Assembly: GCF_000972495.1 (NCBI RefSeq)
Contig: NZ_LATM01000008.1
Span: 293 to 64,292, forward strand
Origin: Hymenobacter terrenus
GTDB taxonomy: Bacteria > Bacteroidota > Bacteroidia > Cytophagales > Hymenobacteraceae
DNA length: 64,000 bases
Reading direction: 5' to 3'
This document shows, piece by piece, positions 8,155 through 15,532 of this stretch. How positions within the stretch are numbered: position 1 is the stretch's first letter; each line of letters opens with the position of its first letter. The position numbers were made by a program, and so were the translations under genes. The notes beneath the pieces are model-generated. The model was not told where the DNA came from and did no database searches. It saw only the letters and a program-made list of their open reading frames with translations.

Positions 8155-8275
8155 GAGCTACAATTCAGCATTAAATAGATTTTCAAATCCTCTGTTGAGC
8201 AGCGTTCCAAAGTGAAAGCCCCGACCCGCGCTACCTTCACTTTGCTCTATTACATTCAAAACAGCGTTTTATTAA

Positions 8276-9691
8276 ATGTATTCCCCAAACTATACGGGCT
8301 TCTTTAAGCTAATAATGGGCGGTCTTCTTCTGCTAGCTACCACTCCAAACCAACCAATATTTGCTCAATCGTCGGCTGCTGCCGGCTTTCGTGTGGTAAG
8401 CTGCAAAGCCGTGACAAAATCTGGAAAGGCTCTCTTATTGGAACAACAAGTGCTCGGCGCCGACGGAACTATTATGCGCCCCGTTACGGCCATACCGCGA
8501 GGTTTTACGTTGGAAGCAGCAGCCCAAAGCGGTACGCGCAATTTGTATTTACTGCGCAAAACCCGGGGAGACACAGTAGTGCTTCTGCTTACTGATTCGT
8601 TGGGCCGGACGCTACAACAGCCTCGACATTACTTACCCAAGATGGGTGGCGACGCCAAAAAGCTAGCGCTGCCCCGCCTGTTTGGCCTGCCGGGTGGCAG
8701 AGGCTTCGTGTTCACTTATCCAGCCGGCAAATCGGCCCGGCCAATACTCCAGATACAAGCGCTGAGCCCTGCATTGTCGGTGCTATGGCAACAACAATGC
8801 ATGCTTACGGGCATAACCGCGGTGGAGCAAATTGCGGCCAGCGATACCCACCTATGGCTTGTGCTTAAAGAGTATTTGGCTTTGGCCATGCGGCCACGCA
8901 TCTTGAGCTTCCGCTTGGCAACCGGCGAAGTAGAATGCAACCAGGCACTGGCACCCAACGATGAGTTGGATGCCACTACGGTAGTGCCAGCCGGGTTGCT
9001 GGTATTAGGTACTTCGGACCGGCGGACCTCCTATGTGGCGCCAGTCGAACAACTTAAGACATCCGGGAATCGGCGCGATTTTGCCCTGTTGCTAGGCCCA
9101 ACAGGCAAGCGCAATTTCGGGGTTGGCCTAGGATGGCCCCTATCTGGTCGGCCGGCTCATTACCGGTGGCAATCGGCTTGCCCACTCCCCGATGGTGGCT
9201 ACCAGCTCATCGGTGAAACCTACCGCAATGCGCCTAATACCGAAGCCATAGCCCTGAGCATGCTCGGTGTGGGCGTGGTTGCGGCCGGCGGCTTTGGTGT
9301 AGTTCCACTGGGTGGATACATCAATGAGCAGCCGGTGGGATTAGTTTCAGCTCAATTGAGTACGACGGGCCAACTAGCGGCCGTGCACGAAATAGCTGTT
9401 CCGGAAGCAATGCAGGCTCCCGATTCTAAGGCCGTCAGCAATGCCTTTTCTCAGGACTTCCCAAATAGCTTTCGTTTTCGCGGTTTTAGCTCCAACTATC
9501 ATGATGTAGTGCTGAATACAAGACGCCAAGTGTTGGCTTATTCTATTGCGACCCAGCAGTTGCGGCCTCTTACTTCTGTTCGCAATGCTACGCCCACCGT
9601 ACTCTATATCGAGGCTGACCGCGTGGCCATCAGTTGGTCTACTAAATCGGCCGAAACCGGTTCCGAATTCGAGCAGGTAGCACTACCGTAA
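8276..9691 (+). CDS. Secreted protein of unknown function
   Basis: A 471-residue protein with an N-terminal hydrophobic segment (about 9-30, LIMGGLLLLATTP...IFAQ) consistent with a signal peptide. The remainder is mostly beta-rich, with recurring short units such as LYLLRKTRGDTVVLLLTDSLG and HLWLVLKEYLALAMRPRILSF. These recall repeated beta-propeller-like blades, but I cannot assign a fold. A glycine-rich stretch (VGVVAAGGFGVVPLGG) near 325-340 breaks the pattern. It is not obviously linked to either neighbour. Confidence 0.7.
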   Translation: MYSPNYTGFFKLIMGGLLLLATTPNQPIFAQSSAAAGFRVVSCKAVTKSGKALLLEQQVLGADGTIMRPVTAIPRGFTLEAAAQSGTRNLYLLRKTRGDTVVLLLTDSLGRTLQQPRHYLPKMGGDAKKLALPRLFGLPGGRGFVFTYPAGKSARPILQIQALSPALSVLWQQQCMLTGITAVEQIAASDTHLWLVLKEYLALAMRPRILSFRLATGEVECNQALAPNDELDATTVVPAGLLVLGTSDRRTSYVAPVEQLKTSGNRRDFALLLGPTGKRNFGVGLGWPLSGRPAHYRWQSACPLPDGGYQLIGETYRNAPNTEAIALSMLGVGVVAAGGFGVVPLGGYINEQPVGLVSAQLSTTGQLAAVHEIAVPEAMQAPDSKAVSNAFSQDFPNSFRFRGFSSNYHDVVLNTRRQVLAYSIATQQLRPLTSVRNATPTVLYIEADRVAISWSTKSAETGSEFEQVALP

Positions 9692-9806
9692 ACTGGGCCC
9701 AGGTCGCAACTTCCCACCTGGCATTTATATTTGAACTATCACCCCCCTCTATTGACCAGGTCCAAAGGGCTTACTGTTCTGGTTCACTGCCCATTTCTCT
9801 CCATCC

Positions 9807-11186
9807 ATGCCTCCCCTCCCCAGTAGCACGGCCTCGGCCGTGCAAATCCAGCAGTTCTACGACAAGGGCCTGGCCCACGCCAGCTACGCCGTGCGCTGCG
9901 GCCGCCAGGTTGCCATCATCGACCCCGGCCGCGACCCCCAGCCCTACTACGATTTCGCCGACGAGCACGAGGCCGACATCGTAGCCGTGATTGAGACGCA
10001 CCCGCACGCCGATTTCGTGTCGTCGCACCTGGAAATTGCCGAAGAAACCGAGGCCACCATCTACTGTAGCAGACTAACGGGTGCGAAGTACCCGCACAAG
10101 GGTTTCGACGACGGCGACCGCATCACCCTCGGCAGCGTGGAGCTGCACGCCCTCAACACGCCCGGCCACTCGCCCGACAGCATCAGCGTGTTGCTGCTCG
10201 ACGACCTGGCCCAGAGTCGCGCCGTGTTCACCGGCGACACGCTCTTCGTGGGCGACGTGGGCCGGCCCGACCTGCGCGAGGACGAGGCCGTGGGCGGCCA
10301 CAAGCGCCAGGAGCTGGCCGCCCAGCTCTACCGCAGCACCCGCAACAGACTCATGACGCTGCCCGGCACCACCCGCGTGTACCCGGCTCACGGCCCCGGC
10401 AGCCTCTGCGGCAAAATAACCAGCCCCGACCTTGACAGCACCATTGCCAAGGAGCTTAAAACCAACTACGCCCTGCAACCTATGTCGCAGGAGGAGTTTA
10501 TCACGGTCGTGCTCGATGACCAGCCGTTCGTGCCCAAGTATTTCGGGCACGACGTGAAGCTGAACAAGCAGGGCGCCCCCAGCTTCGAAGACAGCATCCG
10601 GGCCGTGCCGCACCCCAGTAGCACCGCCGCCCTGGAGTCGGGCGTGCTGGTTATCGACTCCCGCCCGGCCGCCAAGTTCCGCGCCGGCCACCTGCCGGGC
10701 GCCATCAACCTCCAGGATGGCGCCAAATTCGAAACCTGGCTGGGCTCCGTGGTGGGGCCAAAGGAAAAGTTCTACCTCCTCGCCGACTCGCAAATCGCGC
10801 TCGACACCGTGGTGCGCAAAGCCGCCAAAATCGGCTACGAAAGCAACATCAAGGGGGCGCTGCTGGCGCCGCTGCAACTGCCAGCCACCAGGGCCAATGT
10901 CGAGGTAGAAGCAGTGCGCCGGCACCCCGAAGCCTTCACAATCGTCGACATCCGCAACTACACCGAGGCCAAAGTACCGGTGTTTGAAAACGCCCTGCTC
11001 ATCCCGCTGCCCGAGCTGCGCGAGCGCACCCACGAAATCCCCACCGACAAACCAATCCTGATTCACTGCGCCGGCGGCTACCGCTCGGCCGCCGGGGCCA
11101 GCATCGTGCAAGCCGCCCTGCCCGACGTGGAAGTGCTGGACTTAGGCGAGGCGATTACGGAGTTTCAGAAGCAGGCAGTGCATTAA
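9807..11186 (+). CDS. MBL-fold hydrolase with two rhodanese domains (persulfide dioxygenase/CstB-like)
   Basis: A 459-residue protein. Residues 1-245 form a metallo-beta-lactamase-fold domain with H65-P-H67-A-D69, GDTLFVGDVGRPDL and YPAHGPGSLCG, the pattern of the ETHE1/glyoxalase-II-like persulfide dioxygenases. A rhodanese-like domain at about 265-360 lacks a loop cysteine (LLADSQIALD). A second rhodanese at about 365-455 has the full active loop CAGGYRSA with C421. MBL, pseudo-rhodanese, rhodanese is the order seen in CstB-type proteins that detoxify sulfide/persulfide. Cytoplasmic. No sulfur genes lie beside it. Confidence 0.88.
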   Translation: MPPLPSSTASAVQIQQFYDKGLAHASYAVRCGRQVAIIDPGRDPQPYYDFADEHEADIVAVIETHPHADFVSSHLEIAEETEATIYCSRLTGAKYPHKGFDDGDRITLGSVELHALNTPGHSPDSISVLLLDDLAQSRAVFTGDTLFVGDVGRPDLREDEAVGGHKRQELAAQLYRSTRNRLMTLPGTTRVYPAHGPGSLCGKITSPDLDSTIAKELKTNYALQPMSQEEFITVVLDDQPFVPKYFGHDVKLNKQGAPSFEDSIRAVPHPSSTAALESGVLVIDSRPAAKFRAGHLPGAINLQDGAKFETWLGSVVGPKEKFYLLADSQIALDTVVRKAAKIGYESNIKGALLAPLQLPATRANVEVEAVRRHPEAFTIVDIRNYTEAKVPVFENALLIPLPELRERTHEIPTDKPILIHCAGGYRSAAGASIVQAALPDVEVLDLGEAITEFQKQAVH

Positions 11187-11227
11187 GCGGCTATTTCCTG
11201 CGACGGTTGGAATAGCATGTTATGAAC

Positions 11228-11268
11228 GGATTGCCGCTATTTTCCGCACCGGTGAGTAGCGGCAATCC
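11228..11268. terminator. Inverted repeat after the MBL-rhodanese gene
   Basis: A perfect 12-bp inverted repeat (GGATTGCCGCTA / TAGCGGCAATCC) around a 17-base loop, 42 bp after the stop. It has no T run, so it may be a terminator or an mRNA-end stabiliser. Confidence 0.5.
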
Positions 11269-11307
11269 AAATATTAGTGAGAAGTGCAGACAAATGCTGA
11301 GATAAAG

Positions 11308-12099
11308 ATGAAAGATAACCTAGACTATGTAGGCATCAATAAAAAAATGTGGGAACTAACTGCAGATATTTATGAGGCAGATGGATTTTACGATGCTTTA
11401 CAAAGAGTTCAGCAGGAAAATTTTACAACTTTTGATGAGGTTGAGCAATTTATTTTTGCTACTCAAATAGAAATCAAGGATAAGGATATCATCCAAATTG
11501 GTTGTAACAACGGAACGGAAATAATTAATCTCAAAAAAAATGGCGCTAATAATTGTGTAGGAATAGATATTTCAGAAAAATTCATTAAACAAGCCAAACA
11601 ACTTTCAATAGCTTCCAACTACAAGGTAGAGTTTGAAAGCACAAATGTTTATGAAATTAGCGAGAATCATTTTGGAAATTTTGATTTAGTTTACATTACA
11701 GTTGGTGTATTAGGCTGGATGCCTGATATCAAAAAGTTATTTCAAATAATAAATAAACTACTCAAACCAGAAGGACAGGTATTTATCTACGAGCAACATC
11801 CAATATTGGGGATGTTTAATCCAGAACCACCACATAAAATTGATTCGTCATATTTTCGCAAAGAACCTTTTAAAGACGAAATTCTACCAGAGTATATTGA
11901 TAAGACAGGACAGGCAAGAGCAATATCTTATTGGTTTCCGTATACCCTTGCCGACATCCTAAACGCTTGTATAATGAACAAACTTCAGTTGAAATACTTT
12001 GAAGAATATTCAAATGACATATCTGACACTTACAAGAATTTAAAAAACAACGAGGTTCGATTTCCTATGAGTTTTACACTGATAGGACAGAAGATATGA
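11308..12099 (+). CDS. Class I SAM-dependent methyltransferase, A+T-rich
   Basis: A 263-residue cytoplasmic protein with the SAM-binding motif I DIIQIGCNNGTEI, motif II VGIDIS, the acidic FDLVYITVG and a post-motif LLKPEGQVFIYEQHP, the usual class I methyltransferase plan (Methyltransf_11/25-like). Substrate unknown. An ATG at 11308 is preferred over a GTG 24 bp upstream. Base composition is strikingly A+T-rich (AAA, AAT and ATT codons throughout) compared with the very G+C-rich genes on both sides. It is flanked by repeats on its right and by a hairpin on its left, so it was probably acquired from a low-G+C Bacteroidota relative. Confidence 0.88.
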   Translation: MKDNLDYVGINKKMWELTADIYEADGFYDALQRVQQENFTTFDEVEQFIFATQIEIKDKDIIQIGCNNGTEIINLKKNGANNCVGIDISEKFIKQAKQLSIASNYKVEFESTNVYEISENHFGNFDLVYITVGVLGWMPDIKKLFQIINKLLKPEGQVFIYEQHPILGMFNPEPPHKIDSSYFRKEPFKDEILPEYIDKTGQARAISYWFPYTLADILNACIMNKLQLKYFEEYSNDISDTYKNLKNNEVRFPMSFTLIGQKI

Positions 12100-12290
12100 C
12101 ACGAACCACTAGTAACTGGTAGAAGCACAGCAGAAGTTATAGAATTCAGCATTGAGAATCCGGCTGCAATGCGCTTCCAACGCGCTGCTCCCCAGCGGCG
12201 AGCCCTTGGCTCGCCGGCCGCGCCATGAGGGCGTCGTCGTCCAACCGGCGCGGCGCGCTGAGGACCAAGCGGTGGCAACGCCTACCAGCA

Positions 12291-12459
12291 AGTAGCTACC
12301 CCCAGTTGCGAGCCATTACCCATCAGCCCCAGCGGGGCGGCACTCGTTGAACGAATGTCGCCCCGCTGGGGCTTTAACGCGCTTGGTCTCTGGTTTTACT
12401 ACCGACATGCCGCCCCGCTGGGGCTGATGGGCAATGGCCCGCAATCGGGGGTAGTTGCT
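12291..12459. repeat. Large imperfect inverted-repeat element (BIME-like)
   Basis: Left arm about 12291-12343 and right arm about 12407-12459 are inverted copies at roughly 90% identity by eye. Each contains the core CAGCCCCAGCGGGGCGGC. A third partial copy of the core (GTCGCCCCGCTGGGGCT) lies inside at 12358-12374. Confidence 0.75.
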
Positions 12460-12518
12460 ACAAAGCGAAAATTCCCGCCAAAACACCACACTCCCTCCCC
12501 CAAGTACAACGATTAGCT

Positions 12519-12680
12519 GTGGATGAGGCTTCGGGGACTGTTTTTGAGGCTTCGGGAAGGGGTGCTGATGTTTCGGGTGAGGCGGCGGAACCTTTGGGGG
12601 CGAGCGGTGAGGCTTGGGAAGCAGACGCGGTGGCTTCGGGTGGTATGGCGGGGGCTTGGGAAGCAGTTTTTCGTGACTAC
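12519..12680 (+). repeat. Low-complexity tract with repeated GAGGCTTCGGG
   Basis: Purine-rich DNA with several degenerate copies of GAGGCTTCGGG or GAGGCTTGGG. Read in one frame it gives DEASGTVFEASGRG..., from a GTG with no clear initiation signal. It may be a relic or a simple-sequence expansion; I do not call a gene. Confidence 0.4.
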
Positions 12681-12809
12681 ATGAATAAATTTATACTTTG
12701 AGCGGACAAAAGGCATGGGGGCTGCCAAATACCTCTACCTTAGGCGCCGCGACCGACCGAAATGGCCGGCGCGGCGTCTCTTTTTTTCACCTTTTCTGCT
12801 GTTTGTTTT

Positions 12810-13502
12810 ATGTTACACCAACGACCGGTTGCCGCTTACCCCTTTACCCAGGCCGCGCTGTGGCAGCGTTGCCTCGATTTGTTCCCTTCGCTCGACCGCG
12901 ACATCGACCGGCTGGCCCGCTTCGGGGTGACACCGGCGCGGGTGGCCAAGTTTAAAGCCGACACCGCAGCTTTTGGGCTGCTCGAACCCGATGCAGTGCT
13001 GGTGCAGGAAGGCGCCATAGAAACCGAGGAAAAGAATGCCGAGCGCGAGGCGCTGGTGACCAGCATTCAGCAGGTGATGGCCTGCATAGAGCTGAAAGAC
13101 GACCCGCGCACGGCGGCTTATAAGCGGTTCGGGGTGGTGAATGTAGCCAATGCGACCGAGGCGGCGCTGCACCTGGCCGGGGCCGTGGTGGTGAAGCAAG
13201 GCCGCAAGTACCTGGCCAGCTACGCCGGCGTGGGCCTCACCGCCGAGATGCTGGACGCGGTGGAAACCAACAACGCGAAGTTTGTGGAGGAGCTGGCGAC
13301 GGGCAAAGAAGCCGAAAACGACCGTCAGGACGCCACCGATACCCGCATCGAGGCCGCCAACGCCCTGTATGAGGAGCTGACCAAGCTTTGTGGGGCCGGC
13401 AATGTCTTGTGGCGCTTCGAGGACGAGACCAAGGCCGATGAGTACGTGGTGGAGCGCGCCACATCCACCACGGAAATTAACCCGACGGGGCCGACGGCCT
13501 GA
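12810..13502 (+). CDS. Conserved helical protein of unknown function
   Basis: A 230-residue cytoplasmic protein, mostly charged alpha-helix, for example FPSLDRDIDRLARFGVTPARVAKFK, then TEEKNAEREALVTSIQQV, AAYKRFGVVNVANATEAALHLAG and RQDATDTRIEAANALYEELTKLC, ending in a short beta-like segment. I associate this pattern (RYxRFG motif, TDxRIxxANxLYxEL motif) with a group of unnamed Bacteroidota proteins; function unknown. The start is uncertain: the frame is open back to 12762, but ATG at 12810 removes a stretch encoded by an odd Phe-rich sequence. Confidence 0.7.
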   Translation: MLHQRPVAAYPFTQAALWQRCLDLFPSLDRDIDRLARFGVTPARVAKFKADTAAFGLLEPDAVLVQEGAIETEEKNAEREALVTSIQQVMACIELKDDPRTAAYKRFGVVNVANATEAALHLAGAVVVKQGRKYLASYAGVGLTAEMLDAVETNNAKFVEELATGKEAENDRQDATDTRIEAANALYEELTKLCGAGNVLWRFEDETKADEYVVERATSTTEINPTGPTA

Positions 13503-13515
13503 ATGATACCCGATG

Positions 13516-13671
13516 CCTGGAGCAGCTTCGGCATCAGTGTACCGTAGCGCGAACTTTGTAGTTCGCGTGCCCGAACGACTGCCGAACGAAGCCCGAACGA
13601 CTGCCGAACGGCGCGGGGACGCGAACTACAAAGTTCGCGCTACAGGACACCGACTCCGAAACTACTCTAAT
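13516..13671. repeat. MITE-like hairpin element 2
   Basis: Perfect 25-bp inverted arms at 13544-13568 and 13619-13643 with the core GTAGCGCGAACTTTGTAG. Between them is a twice-repeated CCGAACGACTGCCGAACG-type segment. The right end (GAAACTACTCTAAT, 13658-13671) matches elements 1, 3 and 6; the left end (TGGAGCAGCTTCGG) is a degraded inverse of it. Confidence 0.75.
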
Positions 13672-13868
13672 ACTATGTTGCCCCGGCTGCCCTACGGCGG
13701 CCGGGGCTTTTTGCGGCCCTTGGCGCTCTTGTACCTGCTGTGTCAGCAATGGCTTAGCAGCGGGGGGCGCTGAATGAGTCTTGCTGGTGTGCGTTGAAAA
13801 TGCGCGACGACAGGACCCTGTCGGGCGCGAAAGGAAACGGCTTTGTGGATAGACTGCGTGGTGGTTGG

Positions 13869-13876
13869 TATCTTCG
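13869..13876 (+). promoter_or_regulatory. Candidate -7 box for sbcD
   Basis: TATCTTCG resembles the Bacteroidota -7 element TAnnTTTG with one mismatch, 28 bp before the sbcD ATG. An identical octamer precedes sbcC. Confidence 0.4.
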
Positions 13877-13904
13877 AAGTCCGTTATTCTCGTACTAATT
13901 ACCC

Positions 13905-15152
13905 ATGCGCGTCCTCCACACCGCCGATTGGCACCTCGGCCAGCACTTCCTCACGGGCCAGGAACGCACTACCGAGCAGCAGGCTTTCCTCGACTGGCTG
14001 CTGCTGACGGTGCAGGCACAAAACATTGAGGTGCTGGTGGTAGCCGGCGATATTTTTGATACCCAAACGCCGTCCTACACGGCGCAGGAGCTGTATTATA
14101 CCTTCCTGGTGAAGATGCAGGGCACCGGCTGCCGCCACATCGTGGTGGTGGGCGGCAACCACGACTCGCCCACCATGCTCAACGCCTCGCGGCGGCTGCT
14201 GCGGCAGCTCCGCATCCACGTAGTGGGCGGCGTGCCCGCCGACCCCACCGAGCAGGTACTGCACCTCGACGGCCCCGATGGCCGACCGGGGCTGGTGGTG
14301 TGCGCGGTACCGTTTCTGCGCGACCGCGACATTCGGCTGGCGGTGGCCGGCGAAACGCCCGACGACCGTCAAATCCGTATTCGCCAGAGCATTGCCGGGC
14401 ACTACGCGGCCCTGGCCGAGAGCGCCGCCGTGCTGCGTCAGCGCGAGCAGGACGTGCCCGTGCTGGCCACCGGCCACCTCTACGCGGCCGGCGGCGAGGC
14501 CCGCGAGGGGGCCGAGCGCGACGTTCATATTGGCGGGCTGGGACTGGTGGGCGCCGAGCATTTCCCGGTGGCCTTCGACTACGTGGCCCTGGGCCACCTG
14601 CACCGTCCGCAGGTGGTGGGCGGGCGGGCGCACATCCGCTACTCGGGCTCGCCGGTGCCGCTGTCGTTCACCGAGGCCGATGACCGGCAGCAGGTGCTGA
14701 TTCTCGAATTCGAAGGCGCCGGGGCCCCTACCATCACCTCCCTGCCCGTGCCCGTCACGCGCCGCCTGCAACGCTTCCACGGCACCCTGGATGAGGTAGA
14801 GGCCGATATTCTGGCCTACGATAACTCGGCTTTTCAGCTGGTGGCCTGGGCCGATGTACTGGTGCGCTCCGACGAGACGCCCGCCGAAGTGCAGCGCCGA
14901 GTGCAAGCCGTGTTGCAGCTGCAAAAAGCGCAGGTAGTGGCCCCCCGCGGCGTGCGCCACCAGCGGGCTACCGAAGTTCCCGACCTGGCCGACAGCGCCA
15001 TCCCACTGGCGCTGCTGCACGAACTGACCGTGGACGAGGTATTCGGCCGGCGCGTGGCGGGCCTGCCGCCCGAGCGGGCCGCCGCCCTCACCGCCACGTT
15101 TGGCGAGCTGCGCCAGCTACTGGCCGAAGCCGACCCGCTGGCCTGGCAATAA
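13905..15152 (+). CDS. sbcD: Exonuclease subunit SbcD (Mre11-like)
   Basis: A 415-residue protein with the calcineurin-like phosphoesterase motifs of SbcD/Mre11 in order: ADWHLGQ (D8, H10), VVAGDIFDTQ, VVGGNHDSPT, LATGHLY and ALGHLHRPQ. These hold two manganese ions. With SbcC it forms the nuclease that cuts hairpins, cruciforms and protein-blocked DNA ends. The capping C-terminal domain follows from about residue 280. Its partner sbcC is the next gene on the same strand, but the two are separated by 380 bp that contain a hairpin element. Confidence 0.96.
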   Translation: MRVLHTADWHLGQHFLTGQERTTEQQAFLDWLLLTVQAQNIEVLVVAGDIFDTQTPSYTAQELYYTFLVKMQGTGCRHIVVVGGNHDSPTMLNASRRLLRQLRIHVVGGVPADPTEQVLHLDGPDGRPGLVVCAVPFLRDRDIRLAVAGETPDDRQIRIRQSIAGHYAALAESAAVLRQREQDVPVLATGHLYAAGGEAREGAERDVHIGGLGLVGAEHFPVAFDYVALGHLHRPQVVGGRAHIRYSGSPVPLSFTEADDRQQVLILEFEGAGAPTITSLPVPVTRRLQRFHGTLDEVEADILAYDNSAFQLVAWADVLVRSDETPAEVQRRVQAVLQLQKAQVVAPRGVRHQRATEVPDLADSAIPLALLHELTVDEVFGRRVAGLPPERAAALTATFGELRQLLAEADPLAWQ

Positions 15153-15242
15153 CCCTCTAGCGCGGTTCCGTTCTGGCGTTGTGCCTCACCCCCCGGCCCC
15201 CTCTCCGAAGAGAGGGGGAGCCGAGCGAGCAAAACGGGGCAG

Positions 15243-15371
15243 AACTAGCGCGATTTCGGCAGCAGTGTACGCCAGTAGCGCGAACTTTGTAGTTCGCGTG
15301 TCCGCGCTGGTCGGGCCTCGTTCGGGACGCGAACTACAGAGTTCGCGCTACGGAGGACGGAACCGCTCTAA
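15243..15371. repeat. MITE-like hairpin element 3
   Basis: Inverted arms at 15275-15299 and 15327-15351 (one mismatch) with the core GTAGCGCGAACTTTGTAG. The right end is GGAACCGCTCTAA; the left end (CTAGCGCGATTTCGG) is a degraded inverse of it. It lies between sbcD and sbcC. Confidence 0.75.
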
Positions 15372-15498
15372 AAAGCCAGCTTTAGAGGTAGTCATGATTG
15401 TAAGCAGCTAGTGGTTATCAGCTAAAAACTACAGCTAGAAACTAGTCCCCCCTCTCCCGGAGGGGAGGGGACTAGGGGGTGGGGTTGCCGCTAGGCCG

Positions 15499-15506
15499 TA
15501 TCTTCG
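15499..15506 (+). promoter_or_regulatory. Candidate -7 box for sbcC
   Basis: TATCTTCG, one mismatch from TAnnTTTG, 26 bp before the sbcC ATG. Its presence suggests sbcC can be transcribed independently of sbcD. Confidence 0.4.
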
Positions 15507-15532
15507 GGAAGTATTGATGGGAAAAGTATCCA

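Larger units (their letters stand above)
12100..12809. other. Repeat-rich intergenic region
   Basis: It holds a small perfect hairpin (GGCGAGCC CTT GGCTCGCC, 12196-12214), the inverted-repeat element at 12291-12459 and a Gly/Ala/Glu-coding low-complexity tract at about 12519-12680. TATACTTTG near 12692-12700 is a possible -7-like box for the following gene. No supported gene. Confidence 0.55.
13503..13904. other. Intergenic region with hairpin element 2 and sbcD promoter
   Basis: The left half is the hairpin element at 13516-13671. The rest has no gene and ends in the sbcD promoter candidate. Confidence 0.5.
15153..15532. other. sbcD-sbcC spacer with hairpin element 3
   Basis: Contains a pyrimidine/purine hairpin (CCCCCTCTCCGAAGAGAGGGGG at 15196-15219, two bases over a simple stem), hairpin element 3, and a second C-rich/G-rich hairpin near 15447-15479. 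No gene. Confidence 0.5.

Noticed and set aside
12030..12278. Minus-strand open frame overlapping the methyltransferase 3' end
   Set aside because: Runs across the composition boundary and has Arg/Pro-rich low-complexity text; not a credible gene.
13899..15020. 373-codon antisense open frame over sbcD
   Set aside because: Third-position G+C bias of sbcD creates long shadow frames; the product is His/Gly/Val-rich without any domain, while the plus frame is a clear SbcD.
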